Shown one piece after another: positions 1-12,360 of a stretch of 64,000 nucleotides of DNA (the stretch's first letter is position 1; each line of letters opens with the position of its first letter). The notes below the pieces were generated by a model, which worked only from the letters and a program-made list of their open reading frames with translations, searched no databases and was not told the origin of the DNA. The position numbers were made by a program, and so were the translations under genes. The DNA is from Daphnia pulex (Eukaryota > Arthropoda > Branchiopoda > Diplostraca > Daphniidae): assembly GCF_021134715.1 (NCBI RefSeq), contig NC_060023.1, positions 8,556,001 through 8,620,000 of the forward strand. The letters are read 5' to 3'.

Positions 1-1517
1 ACGATCTGAAACATTAACCAGAAACACGGAAACAAGACCCTCCCGAAGGTGACGTTTGCCGTCTTTAAGATTTAGAAATGAAACCCCTTTTCTGGTAGAA
101 AGAGAGTAAAATAAGGTCTGGCCAAGGCCGAATCTCCGACAAATAAGACCGGAACAAGTAAATAGGTACACCCAAAAACCAGCCCATAAAAAGAATGAAA
201 TCAAACAAGGAAATGCAGAACGTCCGTCAACAAAGTTGTCCAATAATAAAAGAAGAAAAACACAAACCTGAACGACGAAGGTTGTTGTCAAGGGCACGGT
301 TCGTTGTGCTCTACGAGATCTATATGTCACCGCTGCTGGGATATCACGTAATGATTAGATATACACATCCCATCGGAGGTTTGTTCTTGAAATTCTTTGG
401 ATAAATGTAGCCGGAAATAAAAAGCGATTGTAGCCGTTTATAGGCAATGTACAAGGACACTGTATTCAAGTGCCGAATGTCAAAAAAAAAATTTTCAAAA
501 ACAAATTGTGTGTGTCATTCCAAGTTATACAATGCAATTCGAATTGGATGGAAATTATAAAGACAAGACGAGGGGAGAGGAGGGGTGAAAAAATAAAGAA
601 ATATGGAAGCGCAGCACCCAAAAAAAAAAACATTGTTCACGCACGCACATATCAGCAACCCGAGGAAACACGTTTCGTGTTATTAAACAAAAATAATTTG
701 TTGTGAATTTTCAATATAAAAAAAATGACAATTGGAGGGAGGTGATTTGAAAACAAAATTTGGGTAAAAACATCAAAAAGAGAAAATGAAAATCAACGAA
801 AAAAAATGTGGGATGGAATTATATAAAAATCTTGTGTGATTACAAAAATCTCGTTTTGCCGGTGTGTGAACGAAACAGAACGCAGTCGTCATTTTTTTCC
901 CCATGAAATTCGTACGCTATGATATTTAATATAGGTCTCGTCATCTTTAAAAAATAAAATAAATGCAAAACAAAAAAAAAAAAAATTATAAAAAACACGC
1001 ACTCGTCCAACTTGCAGCTTTGCGCCCTGCGCCTCTTCAGCATTTCCCGTGTCTTGACAAAAATGTTTTTTCGTTTCCCTTTATTTTCCACTCTGCTGGG
1101 AGTGTAAATGCCTCATCGGAAAAAAACACCGTTCCTAATTAAATTTATTTGCGTTTTCTCGAGAGAGAAAAAAAAACTAATTGGCCGCACAGATTCGCTT
1201 TCACGATGGGGGAGAAACGGGGATGGTAATAATAATAATTTCAAAGTAAAAATGTTAACCTCCTTCCATTTTTCCAGGTGAAATGATATCGACCCCAATT
1301 CGACCAAAAGTGGATGGATGGATGGAATCTGCCATGATTGCACTTGAATTCAGAACATTTTCACGACTCGTCGTTGTGTCATCTCTTTCTCTCTCTCTCA
1401 ATTTACTCTATAATTTTAATATCGATCGTCCAGTTCGTTCCATTTTTTTTTGTTTTGTTTTTTGTTGTTTTTATCCTTAGAATTGTCAACATTTCTTGCT
1501 TTTATTTGATCTTGTTA
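1..1517. other. AT-rich spacer, no gene recognised
   Basis: This stretch lies downstream of the serine protease homologue, which is on the minus strand. It is AT-rich, with long A and T runs and a CT-rich tract near 1383-1400. The open frames here are short, low in complexity and have no recognisable domain. The part next to 1517 probably includes the 3' UTR of the protease homologue. Confidence 0.6.
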
Positions 1518-4500
1518 TTAACCGGAGAGGGTCTTGAAACTGCGGATGGTTTCGTGGATCCATCCGTCGAAAGCCGAGAGTCGAGTGTAGACGCCTGGCA
1601 AATTGGTCCGCCCACAGCCGATGCCGAAACTGACGACACCCACCTGGAACCACTGACCTTCTTTTTCGCAGACGAGAGGACCTCCTCCGTCTCCCTACGA
1701 CCAGTCAGCGGACACCCAGAAAAAATAGAAGAAGAAATGAAATAAAATGATGTACAACTTTTGACAAATTGCCAACATATAATATAAATAATTAGCAAGA
1801 GAAAATTTCAAATCTTACATCACAAGCGTCTCTGCCTTCTGCGCCGGCGCAGATGGACGTGGACGGCAGGACGAAATTGGGCCCAAATTGGGTCTTTAAC
1901 GCCGCCTGACACTTGGCGTCGTCCCACAAAGGCACCTCGATCTCCTTCAGGATCACCGAATGAGTTCCATCTGCGATCATTTCAAAATTCGCGCCATTAT
2001 AAAAGCGGCAATTTCAAAAATTGCAATCATTAACTGGCGTCATTATTCAAAAAAAAAAAAAAAGACCCAAATTACCCTCCAATTTGCGTCCCCAACCGGT
2101 GACGACGCAGCGGGTTCCTTCCGTCTCGGAGACTTGGCCCGGATGAGGCATGCAGACGACGTCGATATGAGGCCGGCGTCTGGCCGGCTGTACGAAACGG
2201 AGCAGAGCGATGTCATTGGCCAGAGACAAATTGTTGAATTGCGGGTGGACCATGACGTGCGAAACGTCCAACTCCTCGTAGGCCAGCTGCTCGGTCGTCA
2301 CGCTAACATCGTATTCGCCAAGCCGCACCTTCAGCACCGAGCTGATGTTGCCACTCGCCAAACTGTCGAATTTTAATTTGTATTAATTTATTTTTTTTAT
2401 TTTTTTCTTTCAATTGAATAATAGAAAAGATTTTTTTTCCCCGGCGCTGTCCCACTTTTACATGTACATACATCTAAAATACTATCGTAATTGTCAATAT
2501 GCATAAAGTGAAATTTTTTCTTTGTAATATATTAGTCATATCTTTTTATCTTCTGTTTTTTTAATTCTTTTCCCTTTTTTTCTCTACAAATGCCTCGTTT
2601 TTTTGAATTTGTTCCAAAAGATAATAAAGTTGATGGGGCCGGTCTTTGGTCGAACAGAAAGTAGATCTTCCCAGTCTATATATTATCAGTAGAAAATGAA
2701 TGAAACGTAAAAAGAAAAAGAAATATGCATTGACTGGGATCTGGTCAATTCAAAATGGAGGGAAAGCCGAAAGTTATTTCTTTCTTTTTTAAAAAAAAAA
2801 AGAAAGAAAAGCAGTTTTGTTGTTTTGCGAGACTTTCGCAAACGGTGAAAGAGAGAGAAACAAATTATGGCGAATGTCAACTTTCATTCGGGTGACGGTG
2901 GGGACTTGAAGGAATGAAGAAAACAAGAAAGGGAAAAGGTACTACATATAATACGAGAGTTGGCCTTTTTTTTTGGGCGATGGCAGCTCAGTCTCACTCT
3001 TATATGGATCGAAGTTCTTTTCTTTTCAAACAAAAACAGGATGACTCTTTTCTATTTCTTCCTCACAGGTCCGTGTGAGGAGGATGCCGAGCGCCCCAGC
3101 AGCAGCACCTGTAAAACTGCAAAAGATATTGCCGGTCGACAGCAGCTTTCTAACGTCTGTGAGGACAGCACACCTATGATACAAGATGTCGAGCTCTCCT
3201 TTTTCTTTCCCTACATGCCCATCCAAGCCGGTCGTTCTGGTCAACACGTTTGCACGACGCATCATTTAACATCATCGACTAACTGCATGTTTTGAAAAAA
3301 GCGTCGACGTATATCTGTAACTGACACTCTATTTTTTCAAAAATTATATGGGCCGGTTGGTGGCCAAATTTTTCAACCAATTGAAAATCGCCAAATGGAC
3401 GGGAACGCTTGGATAAATAAATAACCCCCACAAAAAAAGAGAGAAATAAAAATTGGGCGTTTCACTTACTAATCATCGACGCAATGTGCGGCCGTCACGA
3501 CCCACGACTCGTCCAGAAGCGAGGCCCCGCAAACGTACAGATCCTGCGGTTTTTCCAGCACGGCCGCCTGCAGATCGACCATAAAACAAAAAAGAGAAAA
3601 ATATAATCATTTTTTTTGACGGAGGGAGTTGAAACAAAACAAAAGAAAAAACCAAAATCGATGGGCGAATAACGCCTTCGACACCAGAGAGGGACAACAC
3701 CTCTCCGCTCTTGCGGTTGTACAATTTTTCACGCAGAGAAAACGGGGTCCCGTGACAAGAGCTCTGGCGTCCTTGAGCTAAACGAGTGATGTAAGTGTTA
3801 TCTATAACACATTCCTCTTTTTTGTTGGCTGCTGAAGAAACAATCACGCCCTAGCGCAGCGTAAAACAAACGAGTTCGGGACGACATCCCACCCACCCGT
3901 TTTGTGTTTCCCGTGGCATTTCCTGTCGAGCCGCACCTGTCAATGTATCCCTTTTGCTGATGAGCTCACCTGCGAGATGCACCAGAGAGGCCATCTAGAG
4001 TGCATTGTACCCTTGTTTTATTTTAAAAGCCTAATAAGCTAAGAAGCAACTTTTCGGTCGGGGTTCAAACCTGCGCAAAGAGAGGCTCGGTCAGCCTTGA
4101 GAGAGGCCGTTGGCACCTGGTAGTTCCAGGATGCCCGCCAGCCCTGTGTGTGTGTGCGTGTGTATAATCACGGATTCCACGTCACACCGACAAAATAAGA
4201 AAGGCCACCCTCAGCTTCTTCTTCTTCTTCTTCTGAATATTGAATAACTATCCCCGGCCAAAAAAAAATAAAAAATAAAATCAAAAGAATAGAAGAAGAA
4301 GAAGAAGAGAGCGACTATATAGCGCGTGTTCCATTATGGAGCCGGATCTTGCGTGTGTCTGTGTGTGTGTGTGTGTGTTTGTCGACTTTGGCTATAAGCG
4401 CAGAGAGAGAGTGCCGGCAGCTACTACTGTTCGGGGCCGACCTCCATCTTTCGTTGATTCAACTGGGATAGAAGAAGAAGAAGAAGAGAGAATCGTGTGC

Positions 4501-5213
4501 TGGCCAACTCTCTTTTTAGTTGTAACCAAATTTTTCTTCTTCTTCTTCTTCTTCTTCGGCTCTCTGTGATGAAATCGGCGAAAAAATAGTCCAGGAAGAA
4601 ACAAAAAAAGAGCCCCCCCACTCATATAATAAACCCTGGCGAAAAAAGAATCTCTTGATCGATGGGCCTTTAATAACAATCTGTTGTGTGTGTGTGTGTG
4701 TGTGTGTGCACAGGAGAGGAGGAGGGGGATGTGATGACGTTTGTGCTGTTCGGCTACGAGATCTTACATGCCACGGCCATTCTCCCAAATCGGCTAGTCC
4801 GTCGCTGCGCTTGCGATCGCCAACGGCTGCGGCCACGTTTCCTTTGCGGCCGCACTTGGACTTGTTGAGGACGGGCAAGAGTCCGATGGGGCGGGCGCCT
4901 CGCGGCACGTAGCAACACACGCTCTGGTCCATGTTGCCGCAGTAGCTGTACGCCGAGCCTCCGCTGGATGGAAATAAAAAACCAGAAAAAAAAAACAATT
5001 TATTTTTGAGCCAAAATGGAAATGAATGGATTTTGAGATGGTAAGTGCGTACCTGGTGATGCAGGCCCAGTATTCCATGCAGTCGCATCCCATGGGGTTG
5101 TGGTTGTGGTCGTCGTCGGTGAGGTCGACGTGATTCTGCTGGCCGCTGCAGACGGTGGCGGCCAGGAGCAAGAGGAGCCACCTCATCGTCCCATTGGCTC
5201 TTGCCATCTTCAT
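1518..5213 (-). CDS. Clip-domain serine protease homologue (catalytically dead)
   Basis: Six exons read on the minus strand: 5213-5053, 4963-4768, 3567-3470, 2362-2076, 1970-1819 and 1694-1518, with GT-AG junctions and closed phase, giving about 356 residues. Residues 1-24 form a signal peptide with a Leu-rich core. A Cys-rich clip-like domain follows (CDC near the N-terminus, VCC near residue 80), then a GEWPWH segment leading into a trypsin-like domain. The catalytic His is present in TAAHC (about residue 147) and the Asp in NDIALL (about 202). The nucleophile motif reads GDGGGPLVC, so Ser is Gly at about residue 301. Clip-domain homologues with this change are known in arthropods as prophenoloxidase-activating cofactors and adhesive immune factors. 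That role is inferred here. The protein should be secreted into haemolymph and should not cleave peptide bonds. Confidence 0.87.
4351..4378 (+). repeat. (GT)n microsatellite
   Basis: Imperfect then perfect GT dinucleotide run of about 14 units inside the second intron of the protease homologue. Confidence 0.9.
4535..4557 (+). repeat. (CTT)n microsatellite
   Basis: About seven CTT units in the same intron. GAA-type triplet tracts lie nearby at 4292-4308 and 4471-4487. Confidence 0.85.
4684..4708 (+). repeat. (GT)n microsatellite
   Basis: Near-perfect run of about 12 GT units, close to the splice donor of the clip-domain exon on the minus strand. Confidence 0.9.
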
Positions 5214-8200
5214 CGAGCAAATGTCCTTTTTCCTCCTTCTAGTCGTTTTGATTCCTCTGCCTTCTCTCGATCTCTCCCTCTCTCGTTCCTGTCGTCGTCA
5301 AAACAACAAATAATAGAAACAATTCATCACACGTTTTAGACAACTGCCCGTTCGGATGTCTGTTGTTGTTGTTGGTCTTTGTCTATCTGACAAACTGAAC
5401 CGGATTTCAAACGAGAGGGGGGAAAAAACAGCATTCTTATTATCAAATACAATCCGAATTTCGTATATCTATGTCAATCGTTTGCTACAAACGATGATCA
5501 ACAACTGACATTCTCTTCCCCAAATAAAATACTGAATCGAAACGAAAAACCAGCAGCTCACTTTGATGATTTAAAGAGAAAGAAAATAAAATAGTAAAAA
5601 AAAAAAAGCATTTGATTTTCTAGTTAATAGCTCGCGGCCATACACTCCTTTCTCCGCTGCTTTCCTAAGAGATAAAAAATAAAAAAAAAATAAAATGTGT
5701 GTGTGGATGAAGCCAGAAAAAGAAAAGAAGAGAGAGAGAAAAAAAAATGAAAAAGAAAACAGGTTAGGTGTCTTGGACGTGTAGAAAGCCAGCAACTAGG
5801 GACTTGCCGGACCAAATCGATGGGTTACATACCGTATATCATTTGAGCTGTAGAGAGAAATAATGTAATAATAAGCTACTCAATAATTCCGTGTACTACT
5901 ACACACACATATTTCCGCTATATAGTTGGCCGATACGACAGTTCGTGTCACAGTCTACATACGAGCCGCCATACATTCGGCAAGGTCGCCCAAGTCTATC
6001 CAACAATGAAATATTTAACTCTAATAAATTTTGAAAACAACTCACTAATAAAAAAGAAAGAAGAAGAAAGTAGTGACAAAACTAGGTTAATGTAATAACC
6101 GAATCGCTGGTCTGTAGTAGTAGTAGTACAGCACCGACCATCGGTTACCGCATTATTATTACCTGGAAAAAAAAAACTGTCGAGCTTGCATATTATAATA
6201 TACACCTGTATATTATAATACCTGCATGGAAAAGGCCCATTGAATCGCTTCTCCGGCAATTATCAAGATCGCCCGCGTTTTAGTAGGTACGCAACAGGGT
6301 TCGTTCGGGAGAGAAAGAAAATGAAACAAAAGACGGTCTATAGCTCTCGCTATTATATAAAGGCTCTCTTTTTTAATAGTCCAGTCACCACCTGGGGTTT
6401 TTCTTTCTTTCTTTCTTATTATTAGCTTCTCAATCCTTTTATTTTTTGGCGGAAGTGTGTGTGTGTGTGTGCTGTACTTGGAGAGATAGAGAGAGAGTGC
6501 TCGAATCTAAAAGGGAGCTATACTGCCGTTATTAATGTCTACTTTCACGATGACATCACGCAGACCCCCTTTTTTCCCCTTGAGCTGTGCTGTGCTGGTC
6601 CGTCCGTTCGTTACCTGGGTTTTTCTTCTTCTTCTCTCCTTTGTTTAAAATGACAGGCTATACGTTAAGATTTGTGTGTTTCTACTTACACGGTTTGTTC
6701 TTCGTTTGTCTTTTCGCAAATATTTGTCAATCGATTGAAATTCACTTGAAAAGTCACTGGAACTACGACACTGGGAAAAATTAAAAACTTGATATTCCAG
6801 GTGATTTTATTTTATTTTTTGGGTAAAAATCTTGTGCGTGTTGGAGTGGAGAGATAAGAGAGAAAGGCGAACAGGAGAGAGAGAGAGTTTGGGGCACGTG
6901 TGTACGCTCGGCGAATTGGTAAGAAACTAAGACAGAAAAGGAACGGCCGGAAAAAGTTGTTCGGTTCCAGCGCATTGCCTGCCATGTACTACTAGTACCA
7001 CCACGGAACAGCAACAACCGCCCAGTTACCTTCGCCAGATTGTCGCCCACTTGACGAACCGTTTCCCGGTTGCTTTTTCGCATGTTTGTTTAGTTTTTTT
7101 CCACCAAACGCCTTTTGCGGTTCGGGAAAAAGAATCGTGTTTCTTTTGTTTAGTCGTCTGTCACACAGGAGTGGCCAAAAAAATAAAAATGAATTTTAAA
7201 GGAAAGAATGTTGTTCGCCAAATTCGAAGGCTGACAAGCAAAAAAAAGCTCTGCAAATAATTCGGCGGTTATATCGACAAGGTAACAGCGCGGTTGGTTG
7301 TTCTGGTCGTTATTATTCTTTTTTTGGAGGGGGGATTTGGGTTTTACCCCCCTGGTAGCGTTTCAAATCATTTGCGATTTAACGACAGTCGTGACCGTGA
7401 ACAAAAGCGCATCATATCCACACGGACATTCCAGGCAAAGTCGTTCACGTTTCCCTTATTCAGACGACTTGATTATTATACCGGGGGGAGGAAAGAGCGT
7501 CACCGGGATGACGTCATTTTCTTGTGTTATCGGCGGAATTTTTGTTCTTTTGAAAAACATTTTTTGGGAAAAGAGGCGCAGTCATCCGAAATGGAAACAA
7601 CAGGAAACCATCCATCCCCCCCCACCGCAAGGAATGATAATAAAAATACCTTTGCCGAAATTTCAAATTGAAATTCATTTGAATCTAAAAACCCCCCGAA
7701 AACTGATAATTCGACCTTGTCACACGTCTCATTCCGACATCCGGGGTGATGAAGTACAAACCGCTAATTGGATAATTATTAGGCATGTATCCTATGCAAA
7801 TATTTTCTCATAAAAGGGGAGTGTCTCTCTTATTTCTGTGAAGTTTTTCAACCGAAAAAATGAAATAAAATAAAAATCTTTACTGGGTTTTGAGGCCGGA
7901 CCGAAAATAAGAAAAGAGACTTGACGTCCTTGGCCAAGGACGTTCTTCGACTTCTTTGGAAGGTAGTCGTCCCGCGCAACACACAACAACATCATCCCAA
8001 CAAACCCAAAACTACACAGACGATGTACCTACACACAAGCAGATGCGCAGCATGAAGCTATAAGAAAGAAAGTCATCATCATTTTTTAGGGGTTTTTCTT
8101 TTTATGTCTTATCAGAAAAAGAAGGAAAAAACTAAAAAATGAAATTCTCTTTTGACTCTTACACTGCGGACCGTTGGACCCGGAATAACATAACACGGGT

Positions 8201-11200
8201 CCCGCCAGGAGGCACACATCACCGAGGGTGTGCAAAGGGGGGATATATTTTTATAAAAGAAACAACAACCCTTCTCTTTCTTCTTACATGGCATTAACTT
8301 TCTCTCTTTTTTTCTATATCCCTTTCACCATCTCAACTGCCACTGCCACTTGTTGTCGGAAAAGATTTCTGGTTGGGTTGGATCTCTCGTGATGCAACAC
8401 ACAACCCCAAAAATAAAAATAAAAAAACTCTCGATTCATTTTCAAAAAGGCTTTGAGGAAAGAGAGAAAAAAGGTCAAGTCAAACCGAATCAAAAAATCT
8501 TTTCTTCTTTTCTTTTTTCAACACAGCTGAAGAGAGAAAGTGATCATTTTCCCCTCCTCTCTCTCTCTCTCCACCCCTTTCGCCTCTTATCATCCACACA
8601 CACACACACACGGCAACAAGACTTTCGTGACGAATGAGATAAGAGTTAGCCCATCGTTTTCTTTATTTTTCTTTTCTTTTTGGAAGAGAGAGAAGCTTTC
8701 ACTTTCACTTTCCCCTGTTTTGTGCCGTAATAATAATGGTGGGGCCTCCGCCACCTTTATTTGGCCGGGCTCCGCTTTTCCTTGTATTCAACCTTAACGA
8801 AATAGAGGATGAGGCCACCAATAATATTCAAACCACTATACCTACCTACCTACCACTTCTTTCTTCCCTTTTGAAAAAAAAAAAAAGAAATAAATATAGA
8901 TGGATATATTGTGCGGCGTGACCTACTAGTCAGCCGTGAAAGCTCCTCCTCGGGAGTCTCTCTCTCTACCAGCGCACGAAGAACAAAAACCGTGTACATA
9001 CAACGTCAAATGGAATGATCAAAAGAGAGAAAGGGAAACGAACGCGGGTCGTGAAATCAAGTCTCGACGCGGAACTGTATCGCAACAGCATTTAATCCCG
9101 CGGGAATGATCCATGTCGGGAGTTATCCCATAAACGGAGAAGAAAACAAAGTTGTTGGGGGAGGGTTCAACGATGAACTTTGGCAGTCGGCGAAAAACTC
9201 CCGATGAATAAGATCAGACAATTGTCGGTTGGCAGCTGAAGGACTTTCACTTCCATCTCCCGCAATTCATCACGAATTTTTGTATTTTTACATTTTCCAC
9301 ACAAACAAAAAGGGCCTTTGACTCTTTTGTCAAAACTTTCGCCGTTTTTTGACAACCAACAACCAACCAACCCGCAAACGTCTGCGCGTTCAAATCTCTC
9401 TCTCCCCCAGCGCGTCAAGGCTTCAACAACTTCGACTCTGGCATTTGTTCACGACAGAAAATCGTGAATGATTCCCCCTCCCTTTTTGGAATTCGTGCAT
9501 TTTTTTTTCTTTTTGATCGACCCGCCTTGGCAGCTTCTTCTATTTCTTCTTCTCGATCCGATTAACCTTTTAAGTCGAGCGCGTGAGCGACCAAAGACAC
9601 AAGAACGAGACTTCGTGTTGACACGGCGCAATATCACAATGTGTGTTGTTGTTGTTGTTGTGCAAATCATGGGAATCGTTTAGCCAATTCAAATATCATC
9701 ATCGTCTATATGGGAAGAAGAAGAAGTAGAAGAGGTGGGTGTCATGGCCGACGTGATATTTGGCAACTCCCAAAACGGGGGTAAGGCGAAACTGAACTTT
9801 CCCTTGTCTGCGAATGTGCCAATTGATCCGTCCGTTCGTTCGTTGCCTAAACGAACCGAGAAGAGACACGAAAACCATCCAAAGACATTATTAGGATGGC
9901 ACGGCTAATAACTGGGCAACAAGAAAGGGAGGAATGCAAGGCCGTCTCTCTCAAATCATTCGATTGAACAGAAAAAGAATCGAACCCGCAAGACCCTTTT
10001 TGGGAGCATAGAGAAAACTAATCAACGCACAAGGGGAAAACCCCAACCACCATGCCAAAAGAAGCCGTGAATTGTCGACTGTTCTACAAGCGAATAACAC
10101 ATGTAAAAGAAGGTGAAGAGAGAAGAAGAAAAGTGAACACACCATTTCGGTTGCTGCCGCTGTCGTTGGGTTTGTCTATTTCGTTTGGACCGAAGAGAAA
10201 GGGAAGAGAAAAGAGTCAGGAGAAAAAAAGAGCAGCAGAGAAAGTTGCTTGTATCGCAGACGACCGACGCCGATATATACACTTGATGTGCCCCATATAA
10301 GGACAAGTATCACGCATTAGCATTCAAAAAATTCAAACCGACTTGTTCTTCTTTTTAATTTTTTTGAAATATACTGGTTGGCGCGAATTTTTGAATGAAT
10401 CGATTCAAACTCACCTAGCTGCAGCTCCAAAGTCGATGGCTAATTTTTAAGTCCTCGGGTTTTATTATTTTCAGGGGAGCGGAAGATTTGGTTGGGCAAT
10501 TAAGTGACTCGTTGGAGCAGCTGATGGCTTCCTTGTTGTCGGTTAGAAGAGCAGCAGCAACACCAGTCCATACAAATTTTCAATTCTTTTGGTGAGTGGG
10601 TCGAAAAATAGAAATAAAAAAGTTGATCGGTCACGTTCAAATAAACACACACACAAAGACGCACTCGAATGACGTAAGAGACACTTGACAGAACAAAATG
10701 TCCAGCCAGGGAAAACGAATTTTAGAGAGAGAGAGTTGTTTCTTTTTAAAATTTAAAATTTTTCAAGTATCAAAGAAAAAAGTCAACCGGTTGCGACTGC
10801 GGATCTTTTGCCACTGAGAGCACTAGAGGACTCTCTAGCGCTCACGAAGGTGCTGCTGGCAAGGAGGAGGAGGTTGGTGGGTGGTGGTGGGTGGGTGGAC
10901 TGGGAGGAAGACGAAAGAAAAAAAAAACGAACGAAACGATGAGGGAGAGGCGGGTCTTTTTATTTTTCGGGTGAAAAGAGAAGAAGAGCGCCAGCGATGG
11001 AGCTCGTGTTGGCTGCCTGCCTAACTTTCACACACTGGCACGTAACACCGTTTACTTTGAATCGAAATGTTAACTTCTTCTTTTTTTTTTCTTCATCGAA
11101 TTCACGACGACGACAGCTTAGCGCTTCATTTCTCTTTCTGGCTTTTTTTTTTTGTTTTTAAAAGTTTGGTCGTCATGGGCCTATTTGGCCTATTATTGCG

Positions 11201-12340
11201 GCCAAAAAAAAGAGATTATTACATTTTTGTGAAAGAAAAAATGTAATTTTTCCGCTCTTCTCGGGGTGAAGAAGAAAACACGCATCGCGCCTTTCTCTTT
11301 GCCTTTCAGCGGTCGCCCAAAAAGTCCGCCCTCCGCGCACAAAATTCTCTCCGCCGATTGCCAAAAAAATAAAATAAAATAAAAAGCCAAACCGCAAAAT
11401 AAAGTCAAAGTAAAAATAAGAAAATAAAAATAAAAAAATCTTCTTCCGCGTAGAAAAATACCCGCCAGAAATGACACGGAAAAATTTTTACAAAAAATCC
11501 CGAGTCAATAATAGACGAATGTACTGCGTCACACTCGAACGTGCAAATAGAACGCAAAAATAAAAAAGAAGCCCGAAACGATCAAAATTAAGTGAGTTTT
11601 TACAAATTTTTAGATAGTATGTATTATTAATAGCCGTAGTTAATTGTTGAATGTAAAACGACCCTTTGTTTTTACTATTATTGGCTTATCTGAAATTTCA
11701 TTTTTCATTCGAGCATTTCCCTGGCGACTCTCTCCCTGTTTTTAAAAAGTTTAGATACGATTTTGTGAGTTCGATTTGTCTTGGTAAAAGCCAGTCGGAG
11801 TCGCCCTTGTTTGTTAATGACACGTCAACTTTTCACCGAACAAGATTTCTTCTTCTTCTTTTAAAATAAAAGAAAAAGGGAAAAATCACGGAGAGAAATA
11901 GAAAATACAAGAGAAGAAAACGGGGAGAAGAAGGAGGGAAAGTTATATTACAGATATACCGCAGTACACAGCCTAAGTTTCTTCCGGGAACCCCATTTCA
12001 CCCCGGGTAGTATACATATAGAGTGTAGTGTGTGGAGATAATAGGCCCAGGTTGACTGTTTCTCGACGTGAACGAGTTGGTCACGATTCCATTTGGCGCT
12101 TGAAGAAAGAGGCTCAGCGAAGCTCTTGTCGGATGTGTCGGCCTTGTTGATGAGGTTCGTGATGGAAACAACAACCGACCGAAAGAAGAAGAAAAGTTGA
12201 GGAAGGAATGAAAAAAAGGGGGGCACAAGGAGGTGGTGGTTGGTGGTAGTGGGGGGCTTCTATGTAGAGCTATGGTCGTACCGACAACAATCACGGGCGT
12301 GAAAGCTGAAAGCTCGGCCATGTGAACTTCGCCGCTAGTG

Positions 12341-12360
12341 CACACACACACACACACACA
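12341..12360 (+). repeat. (CA)n microsatellite
   Basis: Ten perfect CA units in the gene-poor stretch. Confidence 0.9.

Larger units (their letters stand above)
3568..4767 (-). other. Long second intron of the protease homologue, rich in simple repeats
   Basis: This 1.2-kb intron separates the clip-domain exon from the exon carrying the catalytic His. It holds GT runs near 4351-4378 and 4684-4708 and CTT/GAA runs near 4218-4236, 4292-4308 and 4535-4557. No further coding segment was seen, and the flanking exons join in frame without one. Confidence 0.6.

Noticed and set aside
4050-4090. GGGGTTCAAACC as a possible tRNA T-loop
   Set aside because: The flanking bases do not pair as a T-stem, and no cloverleaf can be formed.
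10293-10302. Second CCATATAAGG decamer
   Set aside because: It matches the CArG consensus but lies in the gene-free interval with no start nearby, and a 10-bp AT-rich match can occur by chance.
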